A stretch of DNA of 64,000 bases, taken from contig ONIG01000003.1 of the NCBI GenBank assembly GCA_900317855.1, positions 1-64,000 of the forward strand, given 5' to 3'. Origin of the DNA: an uncultured Eubacteriales bacterium. GTDB lineage: Bacteria > Bacillota > Clostridia > Oscillospirales > Oscillospiraceae. A program made the position numbers and the translations under genes. Below are positions 47,844-55,275 of this stretch, one piece after another. The notes under the pieces are model-generated. The model made no database searches. It had not been told where the DNA came from and saw nothing but the letters and a program-made list of their open reading frames with translations. How positions within the stretch are numbered: position 1 is the first letter of the stretch; every line of letters starts with the position of its first letter.

Positions 47844-49265
47844 ATGGAAAACAACAAAAACTACATGAAAGGCTTTGTGCCGTATGCTGTTGCAGCGGCT
47901 ATCCTGAGCCTTTGCGGCGGCTTCACCGCTTCGGTGCCGACCGCGATCTCCACGGCCTGGAATGCTGACGCATCCCTGACCTTCATCACGCTGGCTTACT
48001 CCCTGGCTGCCGCCGCCATGGCGCCGATCCTGGGCAAGCTCGGCGGCGTGATTGGCCGCAGAAAGATGCTGCTGAGCGCCATGGGCCTTTACACGGTCGG
48101 CCAGGCTCTCATCGCCATCTGCCCGCAGAACATCCCGCTGCTGCTCGTGTTCCGCTTCATGGTCGGTATCGGCGCTGCCGGCATCGCCCCGGTCGTCATG
48201 TCCTACATCATGATGGAGTTCCCGCCCGAGAAGATGGGCCAGGGCTTCACGATCTACATGGCAGTTGCCTGCGGCATGGTCATCTTTGGACCCACCGTCG
48301 GCGGCATCATCATGAAGGTCATCGGAACGGCCAATGCATGGCGCATCGTCATGTGGGTCTGCGTCGCGCTGTGCGTGATCACGTTCCTGATCTGCTTTGC
48401 AAAGGTCAAGGATAACCCGAACATCCCCAAAGGAACCATGCAGGGCTTTGACTGGGCAGGCGCCGTGTTCGTCCTGCTCATGTTCGGTGCGCTCGTCTGC
48501 GTGCCCACCTTCGGCCAGCAGAACGGCTGGGTCAGCGCTGCGACGCTTGCGTCCATCGCTGTGGCCGTCGTCGGCCTCATCGTCCTCTTCCTGGTTGAGA
48601 AGAAGGCCTCCAGCCCGATCCTCAACGGCAAGTTCATGGCTCGCAAGAACTTTGTGCTCCCCGTGGTCGTCATGCTGCTCACGCAGGGCCTCATGACTGC
48701 CTGCCTGACTGAGATCATCCGCTTTGGCTACGCCATTGACAAGGCCACCGTGGCCAGCGTTGCCATGAGCATCGAGTACCTCGGCATGGCCATCGGCACC
48801 ATCGTCCTCGGCCCCATGGCTGACAAGAAGGAGCCGAAGATCGTTGCCGCGATCGCGCTCGTGTTCGTTGCCATCGGCTCTCTGATCATGCTCTTCATCG
48901 GCGAGAACGCCGGTATTCTCCAGATGGGCGGCGCGCTGTTCTTTGTCGGCCTCGGCATCGGCGGCAACGGCACCATCTTCATGAAGGTCGCCCTGTCCGG
49001 TGTTGCTCCGGCTGAGTCCTCCTCCGCTTCCGGCACGTACAACGTGTTCCGTGATATGACTGCTCCGTTCGGTGTTGCCATCTTCGTGCCCATGTTCGTC
49101 ACCGGCATGACCAAGAAGGCTGCTGCCGGTATGGCAGTGCCCGCCGCTGCGGCCAGCGCTCTGCACTCCGTCGCTCTCGTTCAGCTCGCCTGTGTCATCG
49201 TCGGCATCGTGGTCTGCTTCCTGATCCCGAGCGTGCACAAGAAGGCTGACGCTGCCAAGGAGTAA
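47844..49265 (+). CDS. baiG: BaiG-like MFS bile acid transporter
   Basis: This 473-residue MFS protein has about 14 hydrophobic segments and the loop motif GKLGGVIGRRKMLL between the second and third helices, which marks the DHA2-type family of BaiG. BaiG in C. scindens is a proton-driven bile acid importer. It lies 65 bases after baiB and 65 before the first CoA transferase gene, the neighbourhood expected for BaiG. Substrate specificity cannot be read. TAGGAGAATG precedes the ATG. Confidence 0.87.
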   Translation: MENNKNYMKGFVPYAVAAAILSLCGGFTASVPTAISTAWNADASLTFITLAYSLAAAAMAPILGKLGGVIGRRKMLLSAMGLYTVGQALIAICPQNIPLLLVFRFMVGIGAAGIAPVVMSYIMMEFPPEKMGQGFTIYMAVACGMVIFGPTVGGIIMKVIGTANAWRIVMWVCVALCVITFLICFAKVKDNPNIPKGTMQGFDWAGAVFVLLMFGALVCVPTFGQQNGWVSAATLASIAVAVVGLIVLFLVEKKASSPILNGKFMARKNFVLPVVVMLLTQGLMTACLTEIIRFGYAIDKATVASVAMSIEYLGMAIGTIVLGPMADKKEPKIVAAIALVFVAIGSLIMLFIGENAGILQMGGALFFVGLGIGGNGTIFMKVALSGVAPAESSSASGTYNVFRDMTAPFGVAIFVPMFVTGMTKKAAAGMAVPAAAASALHSVALVQLACVIVGIVVCFLIPSVHKKADAAKE

Positions 49266-49330
49266 AGCACCTTAACATTTCACGTGACTGAATTCAGTGC
49301 ACTTTGCACAGAAAGGATTGTCATCCCATT

Positions 49331-50689
49331 ATGAAAGAAATCGACAACAAACTGACTCAGAAGTTTGACGAGTATCCGTCTTTCGGCGTCCTCAAGGGCG
49401 TTAAGGTCTTCGTCACCGGCACGAATATCGCCGGCCCCTTCGCCGGCTGCCTCATGGCCGAGATGGGCGCGAAGGTCCTGCAGGCCGAGGCTCCGACCAT
49501 CGCCTGCCAGACCCGCGGCACCCTCGCGTGGAGCCAGAACCACCGCAACGAGTATTCCATCACCATCAACTCCGCCAGCCCCGCCGGCAAGAAGATCTTC
49601 CTCAAGTGCATCGAGTGGGCCGACATCTGGATCGAGGCCGGCCGTCCGGGCTCCTATGCCAAGCGCGGCCTGACCGATGAGGTCTGCTGGAAGCACAACA
49701 AGAAGCTTGCCATCGTGCACGTGTCCGGCTACGGCCAGTTCGGCCCGTCCAAGAATAAGCCCTCCTACGACGTTTCCGGTCAGGCCATGGGCGGCTATAT
49801 GTACATGAACGGCGTCTCCCCGACGTCCGGCCCGCTGAAGGTCAATCCGTACCTGTCTGACTACATCACCGCTTACAACGCCTGCATGGTGGCTCTTGCC
49901 GGCTACATCAACGCGAAGAACAGCGGCGAAGGCGACTCCTGCGATGTCGCCCAGTACGACACCATGTTCCGTCTGCTCGACAACTACCCGGCCAACTGGT
50001 TCAACAAGGGTTACCCGAAGCAGGGCGAACCCGTGCCCTTCCGCACCGGCAACAAGAGCGATCAGGCCGCCTGCTTCTCGTTCTACGACACGAAGGAAGG
50101 CAACGCCATGTTCGTCGCCATCGTCGGTCAGGGCCCGGTCAGCCGCGGCTATCCGATCATCGGCATGGGCAAGCCCGGCGTTACCGAGGGCATCCCGAAA
50201 AACTGCACCGGCTTCCCGCTGTTTGACCCCCGCGGCAAGAAGGCTGACGAGCTGTGCGCGAAGTTCTGCGCCGAGCACACCTGCGATGAGCTCGAAGAGA
50301 TCTTCAACAAGGCGGGCATCCCGTGCCAGCGCGCCTACGGCCCGGCCGATATCGAGAAGGATCCGCAGTATGAAGCCCGCGAGAACATCGTTGAGTGGGA
50401 TGACCAGTGCTTCGGCAGAATGAAGGGCATCGGCGTCACGAACATTTTCAAGAAGAACCCGTCCCAGATCGTGGCTTCCGCGCCGTGCTTCGGCGAGCAC
50501 AACCGCGAGGTCCTGAAGGACTTTGGTTACACCGACGAGGAGATCGACGCGCTCTACAAGAAGGGTGAGCTTGCGACCTGGACGCCGGCGGATACCGCCC
50601 GCAACAAGAACTTTGTTGAGTGGCATTTCTTCTGGGATCCGGAGCGTCAGGCCAAGCGCATCGGCCTTGAGTATCCCCCGAAAAAGTAA
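49331..50689 (+). CDS. baiF: BaiF-like class III CoA transferase (copy 1)
   Basis: This protein of 452 residues is a CaiB/BaiF family enzyme with VTGTNIAGPFAGCLMAEMG, IVHVSGYGQFGPSK, YDVSGQAMGGYMYMNG and NPYLSDYI, where Asp177 is the presumed catalytic residue. BaiF transfers CoA from deoxycholyl-CoA or similar to a new bile acid. The start is ATG 49331, aligning with the paralogue opening (KLTQKFDEYP); the longer frame starts at a TTG without a site. It is followed by a hairpin and a close paralogue at 50805; the two share most of their sequence blocks. Confidence 0.9.
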   Translation: MKEIDNKLTQKFDEYPSFGVLKGVKVFVTGTNIAGPFAGCLMAEMGAKVLQAEAPTIACQTRGTLAWSQNHRNEYSITINSASPAGKKIFLKCIEWADIWIEAGRPGSYAKRGLTDEVCWKHNKKLAIVHVSGYGQFGPSKNKPSYDVSGQAMGGYMYMNGVSPTSGPLKVNPYLSDYITAYNACMVALAGYINAKNSGEGDSCDVAQYDTMFRLLDNYPANWFNKGYPKQGEPVPFRTGNKSDQAACFSFYDTKEGNAMFVAIVGQGPVSRGYPIIGMGKPGVTEGIPKNCTGFPLFDPRGKKADELCAKFCAEHTCDELEEIFNKAGIPCQRAYGPADIEKDPQYEARENIVEWDDQCFGRMKGIGVTNIFKKNPSQIVASAPCFGEHNREVLKDFGYTDEEIDALYKKGELATWTPADTARNKNFVEWHFFWDPERQAKRIGLEYPPKK

Positions 50690-50707
50690 ATGTTAGCGCA
50701 ATAGAAG

Positions 50708-50750
50708 GTAAGCTGCCATCATGGGCCAATGTCCGTGATCGGCAGCTTAT
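50708..50750 (+). terminator. Hairpin between the two baiF genes
   Basis: GTAAGCTGCC (50708-50717) pairs with GGCAGCTTAT (50741-50750) and an inner pairing of ATCA with TGAT extends it. It is followed by CTTGAATC without a strong T run, so termination is likely partial. Shortly after comes the AATGTACAAAA motif at 50767-50777, so the second baiF may have its own control. Confidence 0.55.
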
Positions 50751-50766
50751 CTTGAATCCGGCGAAA

Positions 50767-50777
50767 AATGTACAAAA
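50767..50777 (+). promoter_or_regulatory. AATGTACAAAA motif upstream of baiF copy 2
   Basis: This 11-base motif is identical to two copies in the baiCD-baiH control region (40697 and 40748). It lies 28 bases before the ATG of the second baiF gene and may bind the same regulator. A chance match cannot be excluded. Confidence 0.4.
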
Positions 50778-50804
50778 ACAGCAGATAAAGGAGGCAAAGC
50801 ATAC

Positions 50805-52172
50805 ATGAGTTTCAAAAAAATTGACTGCAACCTCACGCAGAAATTCGACGAATATCCCGATTTCGGCGTCCTCAACGGCGTCAAGGTCTTTGTGTCCGGT
50901 ACGGCCATTGCGGGCCCCTTTGCCGGCTGCCTGATGGCGGAGATGGGCGCAAAGGTCCTGCAGTCCGAAGCGCCCAAGATCTCCTGCGGCACGCGCGGCA
51001 CCACCAGCTGGTCGCAGAACCACCGCAACGAGTTTTCCATCACCTGCAATCCGCGTACCCCCGCCGGCAAGAAGATCTTCAAGAAGTGCCTCGAGTGGGC
51101 CGATATCTGGATCGAGTCCAGCAAGGCCGGAACCTACGCCAAAATGGGCCTCACCGATGAGGTGTGCTGGGGCGTCAACAGCAAGCTGTGCATCGTGCAC
51201 GTCTCCGGCTACGGCCAGACGGGGCCGTACAAGTCCAAGGCCTCCTATGATGTTTCCGGTCAGGCCATGGGCGGTTACATGTATATGAACGGCGTCTCTC
51301 CGACGTCGACGCCGCTGAAGGTCAACCCGTATCTGTCGGATTATGTCACGGCCTACAACGCCTGCATGACCGCGCTGTCGGCTTACATTCATGCGCTCAA
51401 GACCGGCAAGGGCGAGTCCTGTGACGTTGCGCAGTACGACACCATGTTCCGCCTGCTGGATAACTACCCGGTGCTCTGGTACAACAAGGGTTATCCGAAA
51501 GACGGCGAGCCCGTGCCTTACCGCACCGGCAACCACTCCGACCTTGCCGCCTGCTTCTCGTTTTACACTACGAAGGACAATAAGCAGCTGTTTGTTGCCA
51601 TCAACGGCCCCGGACCGGTCGAGAAGGGCTATCCCATCATCGGCGTCGGCACGCCGGGCGTCACCCCGGGCCTGCCGAAGGGCATCCCCGGCTTCCCGCT
51701 CAACACCCCCATGGGACAGAAAGCGGATCAGGCGCTCACGGACTTCTGCGCGCAGCACACCTGTGCCGAACTCGAAGAGATCTTCAACAAGGCCGGCATC
51801 CCCAACCAGCGCGCCTATGAGCCCGGCGATATTGAAAACGATCCGCAGTATGCCGAGCGCGAGAACCTCGTCGAGTGGGAAGATCAGATCTTCGGCGAGA
51901 TGAAGGGCATCGGCATCACGAACCGCTTCAAGAACAATCCGTCGCAGATCGTGGCCTCCGCGCCGTGCTTCGGCGAGCACAACCGTGAGGTTCTCAAGGA
52001 CTTCGGCTACACCGATGAGGAGATCGACGCGCTCTACAAGAAGGGCGAGCTCGTGACCTGGACGCCGGCGGACACCGCCCGCATCCGTCATCTGCCCGAC
52101 TGGGGCTTCTTCTGGGATACCGAGCGCCAGTGTGAGCGCATCGGCATGGAGTGGCCGCCGAAGGGCGAGTAA
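50805..52172 (+). CDS. baiF: BaiF-like class III CoA transferase (copy 2)
   Basis: This 455-residue paralogue has VSGTAIAGPFAGCLMAEMG, IVHVSGYGQTGPYK, YDVSGQAMGGYMYMNG and NPYLSDYV with the presumed catalytic Asp179. Its end (TDEEIDALYKKGEL, DTARIRHLPDW) is close to that of copy 1. Tandem BaiF copies could serve different acyl donors or acceptors, such as primary and secondary or allo bile acids; this is inference. AAGGAGG precedes the ATG. Confidence 0.9.
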   Translation: MSFKKIDCNLTQKFDEYPDFGVLNGVKVFVSGTAIAGPFAGCLMAEMGAKVLQSEAPKISCGTRGTTSWSQNHRNEFSITCNPRTPAGKKIFKKCLEWADIWIESSKAGTYAKMGLTDEVCWGVNSKLCIVHVSGYGQTGPYKSKASYDVSGQAMGGYMYMNGVSPTSTPLKVNPYLSDYVTAYNACMTALSAYIHALKTGKGESCDVAQYDTMFRLLDNYPVLWYNKGYPKDGEPVPYRTGNHSDLAACFSFYTTKDNKQLFVAINGPGPVEKGYPIIGVGTPGVTPGLPKGIPGFPLNTPMGQKADQALTDFCAQHTCAELEEIFNKAGIPNQRAYEPGDIENDPQYAERENLVEWEDQIFGEMKGIGITNRFKNNPSQIVASAPCFGEHNREVLKDFGYTDEEIDALYKKGELVTWTPADTARIRHLPDWGFFWDTERQCERIGMEWPPKGE

Positions 52173-52256
52173 TATCCGGGGCAGCTGTGCACAACGAAAA
52201 TTCCCTTGTGCACAGCCCGTCCACAGCATCCTATTTTATCAGAAAAGGAGAAACAA

Positions 52257-53042
52257 ATGGGTAGACTTGATGGGAAAGTCTGTTTCGTAACCGGTGCCGG
52301 TTCCGGCATCGGTGCCAAGACTGCCGAGCTCTTCGCGCAGGAAGGCGCGAGCGTCATCATGGCGGATATGCAGGAGGAAAACCTCAACAAGGTCGCCGAG
52401 AGCATCCGCGCCGCAGGCGGCGAGGTCATGACGGCCGTTGTCAACATCACCGATAACGATGCCGTGAAGGCGGCCGTCGCCGCCGGTGTCGAAAAGTACG
52501 GCAAGCTCGATGCGCTGGCCAATGTCGCCGGTGTGCTCGATGTGGCGATGCGCCCGATCGACGATTTTCTTACCGCCGATCTGGACACGACGCTCAGCGT
52601 CAACGTCAAGGGCACGATGTACGTCACCCGCGCGGCCGTCAAGCAGTTCGTAGCGCAGGGCTACGGCACGATTGCCACCGTCGCCTCCGTCGGCGGTGTG
52701 ACAGGCAACGGCAGCGCCGCCTACACCGTTTCGAAGGGGGCGGAGGTCGCACTGACCAAGCATATCGCGCTTCGCTTCGCCAACGGAGAGCAGAAGATCC
52801 GCGCCAACTGTGTGTGCCCCGGTACGGTCATGACCCCGATGACCACGCGCGCGATGAAGGCCAGAGGCAAGTACACGAAGGCTGCCAAGGCCATGCAGGC
52901 ATCCACAGCCAAGCACTCTACGCTTGATGTCGGCACCTGCTCGGATCTCGACATTGCCAAGATCCTACTGTTTTTGTGCAGCGACGATTCTGCACCGCTC
53001 AACGGTCAGGTGCTCGTTGCCGACTACGGCGCAAACCTCTAA
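52257..53042 (+). CDS. Short-chain dehydrogenase/reductase with NVAG in place of NNAG
   Basis: This 261-residue SDR has VTGAGSGIGAKTAELF, an Asp37 after the second strand (usual for NAD preference), ANVAG instead of the canonical NNAG, a Ser in VASVGG and YTVSK (Tyr-x3-Lys). It is related to hydroxysteroid and other alcohol dehydrogenases, but I cannot assign a position or stereochemistry; C. scindens also has 3- and 12-alpha enzymes. Start is ATG 52257 after AAAAGGAG; the frame from 52206 is longer but has no site. It lies 84 bases after baiF copy 2. Confidence 0.8.
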   Translation: MGRLDGKVCFVTGAGSGIGAKTAELFAQEGASVIMADMQEENLNKVAESIRAAGGEVMTAVVNITDNDAVKAAVAAGVEKYGKLDALANVAGVLDVAMRPIDDFLTADLDTTLSVNVKGTMYVTRAAVKQFVAQGYGTIATVASVGGVTGNGSAAYTVSKGAEVALTKHIALRFANGEQKIRANCVCPGTVMTPMTTRAMKARGKYTKAAKAMQASTAKHSTLDVGTCSDLDIAKILLFLCSDDSAPLNGQVLVADYGANL

Positions 53043-53114
53043 TACACTGTTTTGGCGCAGCCGCGCCAATCACTGGAGACAACACTACGACATTCAGAAA
53101 GGAAGTATACGGTT

Positions 53115-53873
53115 ATGAGTAACAGACTGGAAGGAAAAGTCGCTTTGGTCACGGCGTGCACCCGCGGCATTGGCCGCGCAATCGCTGACCTGTTCGTTGA
53201 TGAGGGCGCAAAGGTCTACTACGCCTGCCGCAACATGGAGACCGGTAAAGCGGCCGTTGAGGCGGCAAGAGCCCGCGGCGGACAGGCCGAGCTCGTGTAC
53301 TTTGAGGCGCACGACCCCGCCACGCACAGAAGCATGATCGACGAGTGCATTGCCAAGGAAGGCCGCCTCGACGTGCTGGTCAACAACTTCGGTGAGTCCA
53401 ATCCCCGCAAGGATCTCGACATCACCAAGTGCACTTACAAAGAGTTCGAGAAGACGGTCTGCGTCGACCTCTCGACGGTGTTCAACGCCTGCCAGGAAGC
53501 GCTCAACAAGGCGATGCTCAAGCAGCACTCCGGCAGCATCATCAACATCGGTTCCGTCGCCGCTGTGTGCCCTGACCGCACGCAGGTTGGCTACGGTGTT
53601 GCCAAGTCCGGCATCAACCACCTCAGCCGCCAGATGGCGCGTCAGGTCGCGCACGCAGGTGTGCGCGTCAACGTGCTCAACCCCGGCATCATCGCCACGG
53701 AGGCCGTTGCCAAGCACCTCACCCCTGAGACGCAGTCGCGCTACACGACCAACTGCATGATCAAGCATCTCGGCGAGCCCATCGACATCGCTTACATGGC
53801 GCTCTATCTTGCCTCCGACGAGTCCAAGTACGTCACCGCGCACGTGATGAACGTCTCCGGCGGCTGGATGTAA
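53115..53873 (+). CDS. 7-alpha-hydroxysteroid dehydrogenase-like SDR
   Basis: This 252-residue SDR has RLEGKVALVTACTRGIGRAI, Arg39 after the second strand (favouring NADP), VNNFG (the clostridial 7-alpha-HSDH form of NNAG), Ser147 in NIGSVAA, Tyr160 and Lys164. It shares several segments with clostridial 7-alpha-HSDH: VYFEA, SMIDE, EGRLDVLVNNFG, NPRKDLD, GSIINI, PGIIATEA. Such enzymes interconvert the 7-alpha-hydroxyl and 7-oxo group and compete with or regenerate substrates of BaiE. It is last in the plus-strand operon, 72 bases after the previous SDR; a terminator follows. The assignment is by motif memory. Confidence 0.6.
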   Translation: MSNRLEGKVALVTACTRGIGRAIADLFVDEGAKVYYACRNMETGKAAVEAARARGGQAELVYFEAHDPATHRSMIDECIAKEGRLDVLVNNFGESNPRKDLDITKCTYKEFEKTVCVDLSTVFNACQEALNKAMLKQHSGSIINIGSVAAVCPDRTQVGYGVAKSGINHLSRQMARQVAHAGVRVNVLNPGIIATEAVAKHLTPETQSRYTTNCMIKHLGEPIDIAYMALYLASDESKYVTAHVMNVSGGWM

Positions 53874-53930
53874 TGTTCGCTTTGCCTTCTTTTAGATAAT
53901 CCCCTCTAGATAATCCCCTCATCCCAGCGG

Positions 53931-53962
53931 AAAGAGCCCGGCTGCTGCCGGGCTCTTTTCCT
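53931..53962 (+). terminator. Terminator of the baiA-SDR operon
   Basis: AAAGAGCCCGGC (53931-53942) pairs with GCCGGGCTCTTT (53947-53958) around TGCT, followed by TCC. Good candidate terminator. Confidence 0.85.
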
Positions 53963-54001
53963 TGCAGTCAGGGAATCCGTATCCGTACTGCGCACGCAGA
54001 G

Positions 54002-54035
54002 AAAGGCCGCACACGGCTTGCCGTGTGCGGCCTTT
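54002..54035. terminator. Second terminator, probably for the minus-strand redox operon
   Basis: AAAGGCCGCACACGG (54002-54016) pairs with CCGTGTGCGGCCTTT (54021-54035). It lies just past the end of the minus-strand FNR gene and can act in either direction. Confidence 0.8.
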
Positions 54036-54055
54036 GCGATTGGAAGAAGGGGCGC

Positions 54056-54093
54056 ATTTGGTTTACATAATGCAATAATTTGGTTTACATAAT
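54056..54093. repeat. Two 16-base direct repeats at the end of the FNR gene
   Basis: ATTTGGTTTACATAAT occurs at 54056-54071 and 54078-54093 (period 22 bases). The second copy includes the stop codon of the minus-strand FNR gene, so it looks as if its 3' end was copied. Function is unknown; chance cannot be excluded. Confidence 0.5.
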
Positions 54094-55275
54094 TGGAATC
54101 TTGATTTTCAGATCGCTCAGCGGATAGGCAGAGCAGGCGTGAAACCAGCCCAGTTCCTTATCCATGGCGCGGCGGCCGTCACCGATGGGGGATACGAAAA
54201 TGTCGCCGCTGAGCAGCTGGCTGCGGCAGAAACCGCATTTGCCATTGCGGCAGTGGGTGTCGACGGGAATGGCGCTGCGCTCGAGCGCAACGGCGACGGA
54301 TTCGCTCGCCTTTGCGTTTATGACATCCTCGTGAATGCCGCGCACGACGGTGATGTGAAATGCCTTTTCCTCCGTGCCCTTCGGGTAACCGGGCAGGGTG
54401 GAGATGTCGGCCGGGTTGTTCACGACGTCATGGCGGAAGCGGCGCTTCGGCACGCCCATTTCCTCAAGCGCCTTGCTCACGAACCGGAACATGGCCAGCG
54501 GGCCGCAAAACAGAAACGTGCTGTTGGGCGTGGAATATTTCTCGATGATCTCGCGCGTGATGAAGCCATGCTCGCCCTGCCAGCCGGGGTCGTCAGAGAG
54601 CACGTGCACGACTTTGACGTCCGGGCATTCGGCGCTGATTTCATCCAGCTCGTTCTTGAGCACGATGTCGTCCGACTTGACGGAGCCGTAGAGGATCGTC
54701 AGCTTGCAGCCGCGCATCTTGCCATGGGCGATCTCTTTGGCCATGGCGTAAAATGGTGTGATGCCGCTGCCGCCGGCCAGCGCGACGAGCTCGTTCGTGT
54801 CGCGCAGCGGCTCCCAATAGAATGTGCCGAACGGCAGCGCACCGGTGAGCACATCGCCGACATGGACGTTTTCAAAGAAGTAGTCCGGCACGAGATACGG
54901 CACATTGCGGCGCACGGTGATTTCGAAAAACGGGTGCTCGCCGCGCGCCTCATACGGGGCGGAGGAGATCGTGTATGGCCGCGTGAGCAGGCTTTCGCCG
55001 ATCTTCAGGCGGAAGTTCACGAACTGACCGCACTGGAACACCGGGATGTGCCCATCCACGGACTCGAAGCGGAAGGCTTTTGCCGTCGGGGACGCGTCAC
55101 GGATATCCACGACGCGAAACTGCATCTCGGACGGGTGCAATTTGTCGGCCAGCTCCCGAATGGGATCTTTCGGATCCGGCACGGCAGACGCGTTTTTCAG
55201 TTTCTCGCGGCGCGCCTCGGTGACGCGGTCGGCGCCGCCGACATCTTTCAGAAAGCTCTTGACTCGGATACTCAT
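54085..55275 (-). CDS. FAD/NAD ferredoxin reductase with C-terminal [2Fe-2S] domain
   Basis: This 396-residue protein has an FNR-type core with RPYTISSAPYEA (FAD site), LAGGSGITPFYAM (NAD site) and FLFCGPLAMFRFV, then a plant-type [2Fe-2S] domain with Cys342, Cys347, Cys350 and Cys381 (C-x4-C-x2-C). It resembles CDP-6-deoxy-xyloglucosene reductase and phenol/vanillate-type electron carriers, not the housekeeping type. It would pass electrons from NAD(P)H to a partner. The ATG at 55275 overlaps the stop of the FAD oxidoreductase gene by ATGA, so the two are probably one enzyme pair. The partner substrate is unknown. Confidence 0.88.
   Translation of the reverse strand: MSIRVKSFLKDVGGADRVTEARREKLKNASAVPDPKDPIRELADKLHPSEMQFRVVDIRDASPTAKAFRFESVDGHIPVFQCGQFVNFRLKIGESLLTRPYTISSAPYEARGEHPFFEITVRRNVPYLVPDYFFENVHVGDVLTGALPFGTFYWEPLRDTNELVALAGGSGITPFYAMAKEIAHGKMRGCKLTILYGSVKSDDIVLKNELDEISAECPDVKVVHVLSDDPGWQGEHGFITREIIEKYSTPNSTFLFCGPLAMFRFVSKALEEMGVPKRRFRHDVVNNPADISTLPGYPKGTEEKAFHITVVRGIHEDVINAKASESVAVALERSAIPVDTHCRNGKCGFCRSQLLSGDIFVSPIGDGRRAMDKELGWFHACSAYPLSDLKIKIPIM

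Noticed and set aside
50448..52229. 593-residue open frame on the minus strand
   Set aside because: It is antisense to the two BaiF-like genes and shows no motif. A similar shadow lies over 49280-50626.
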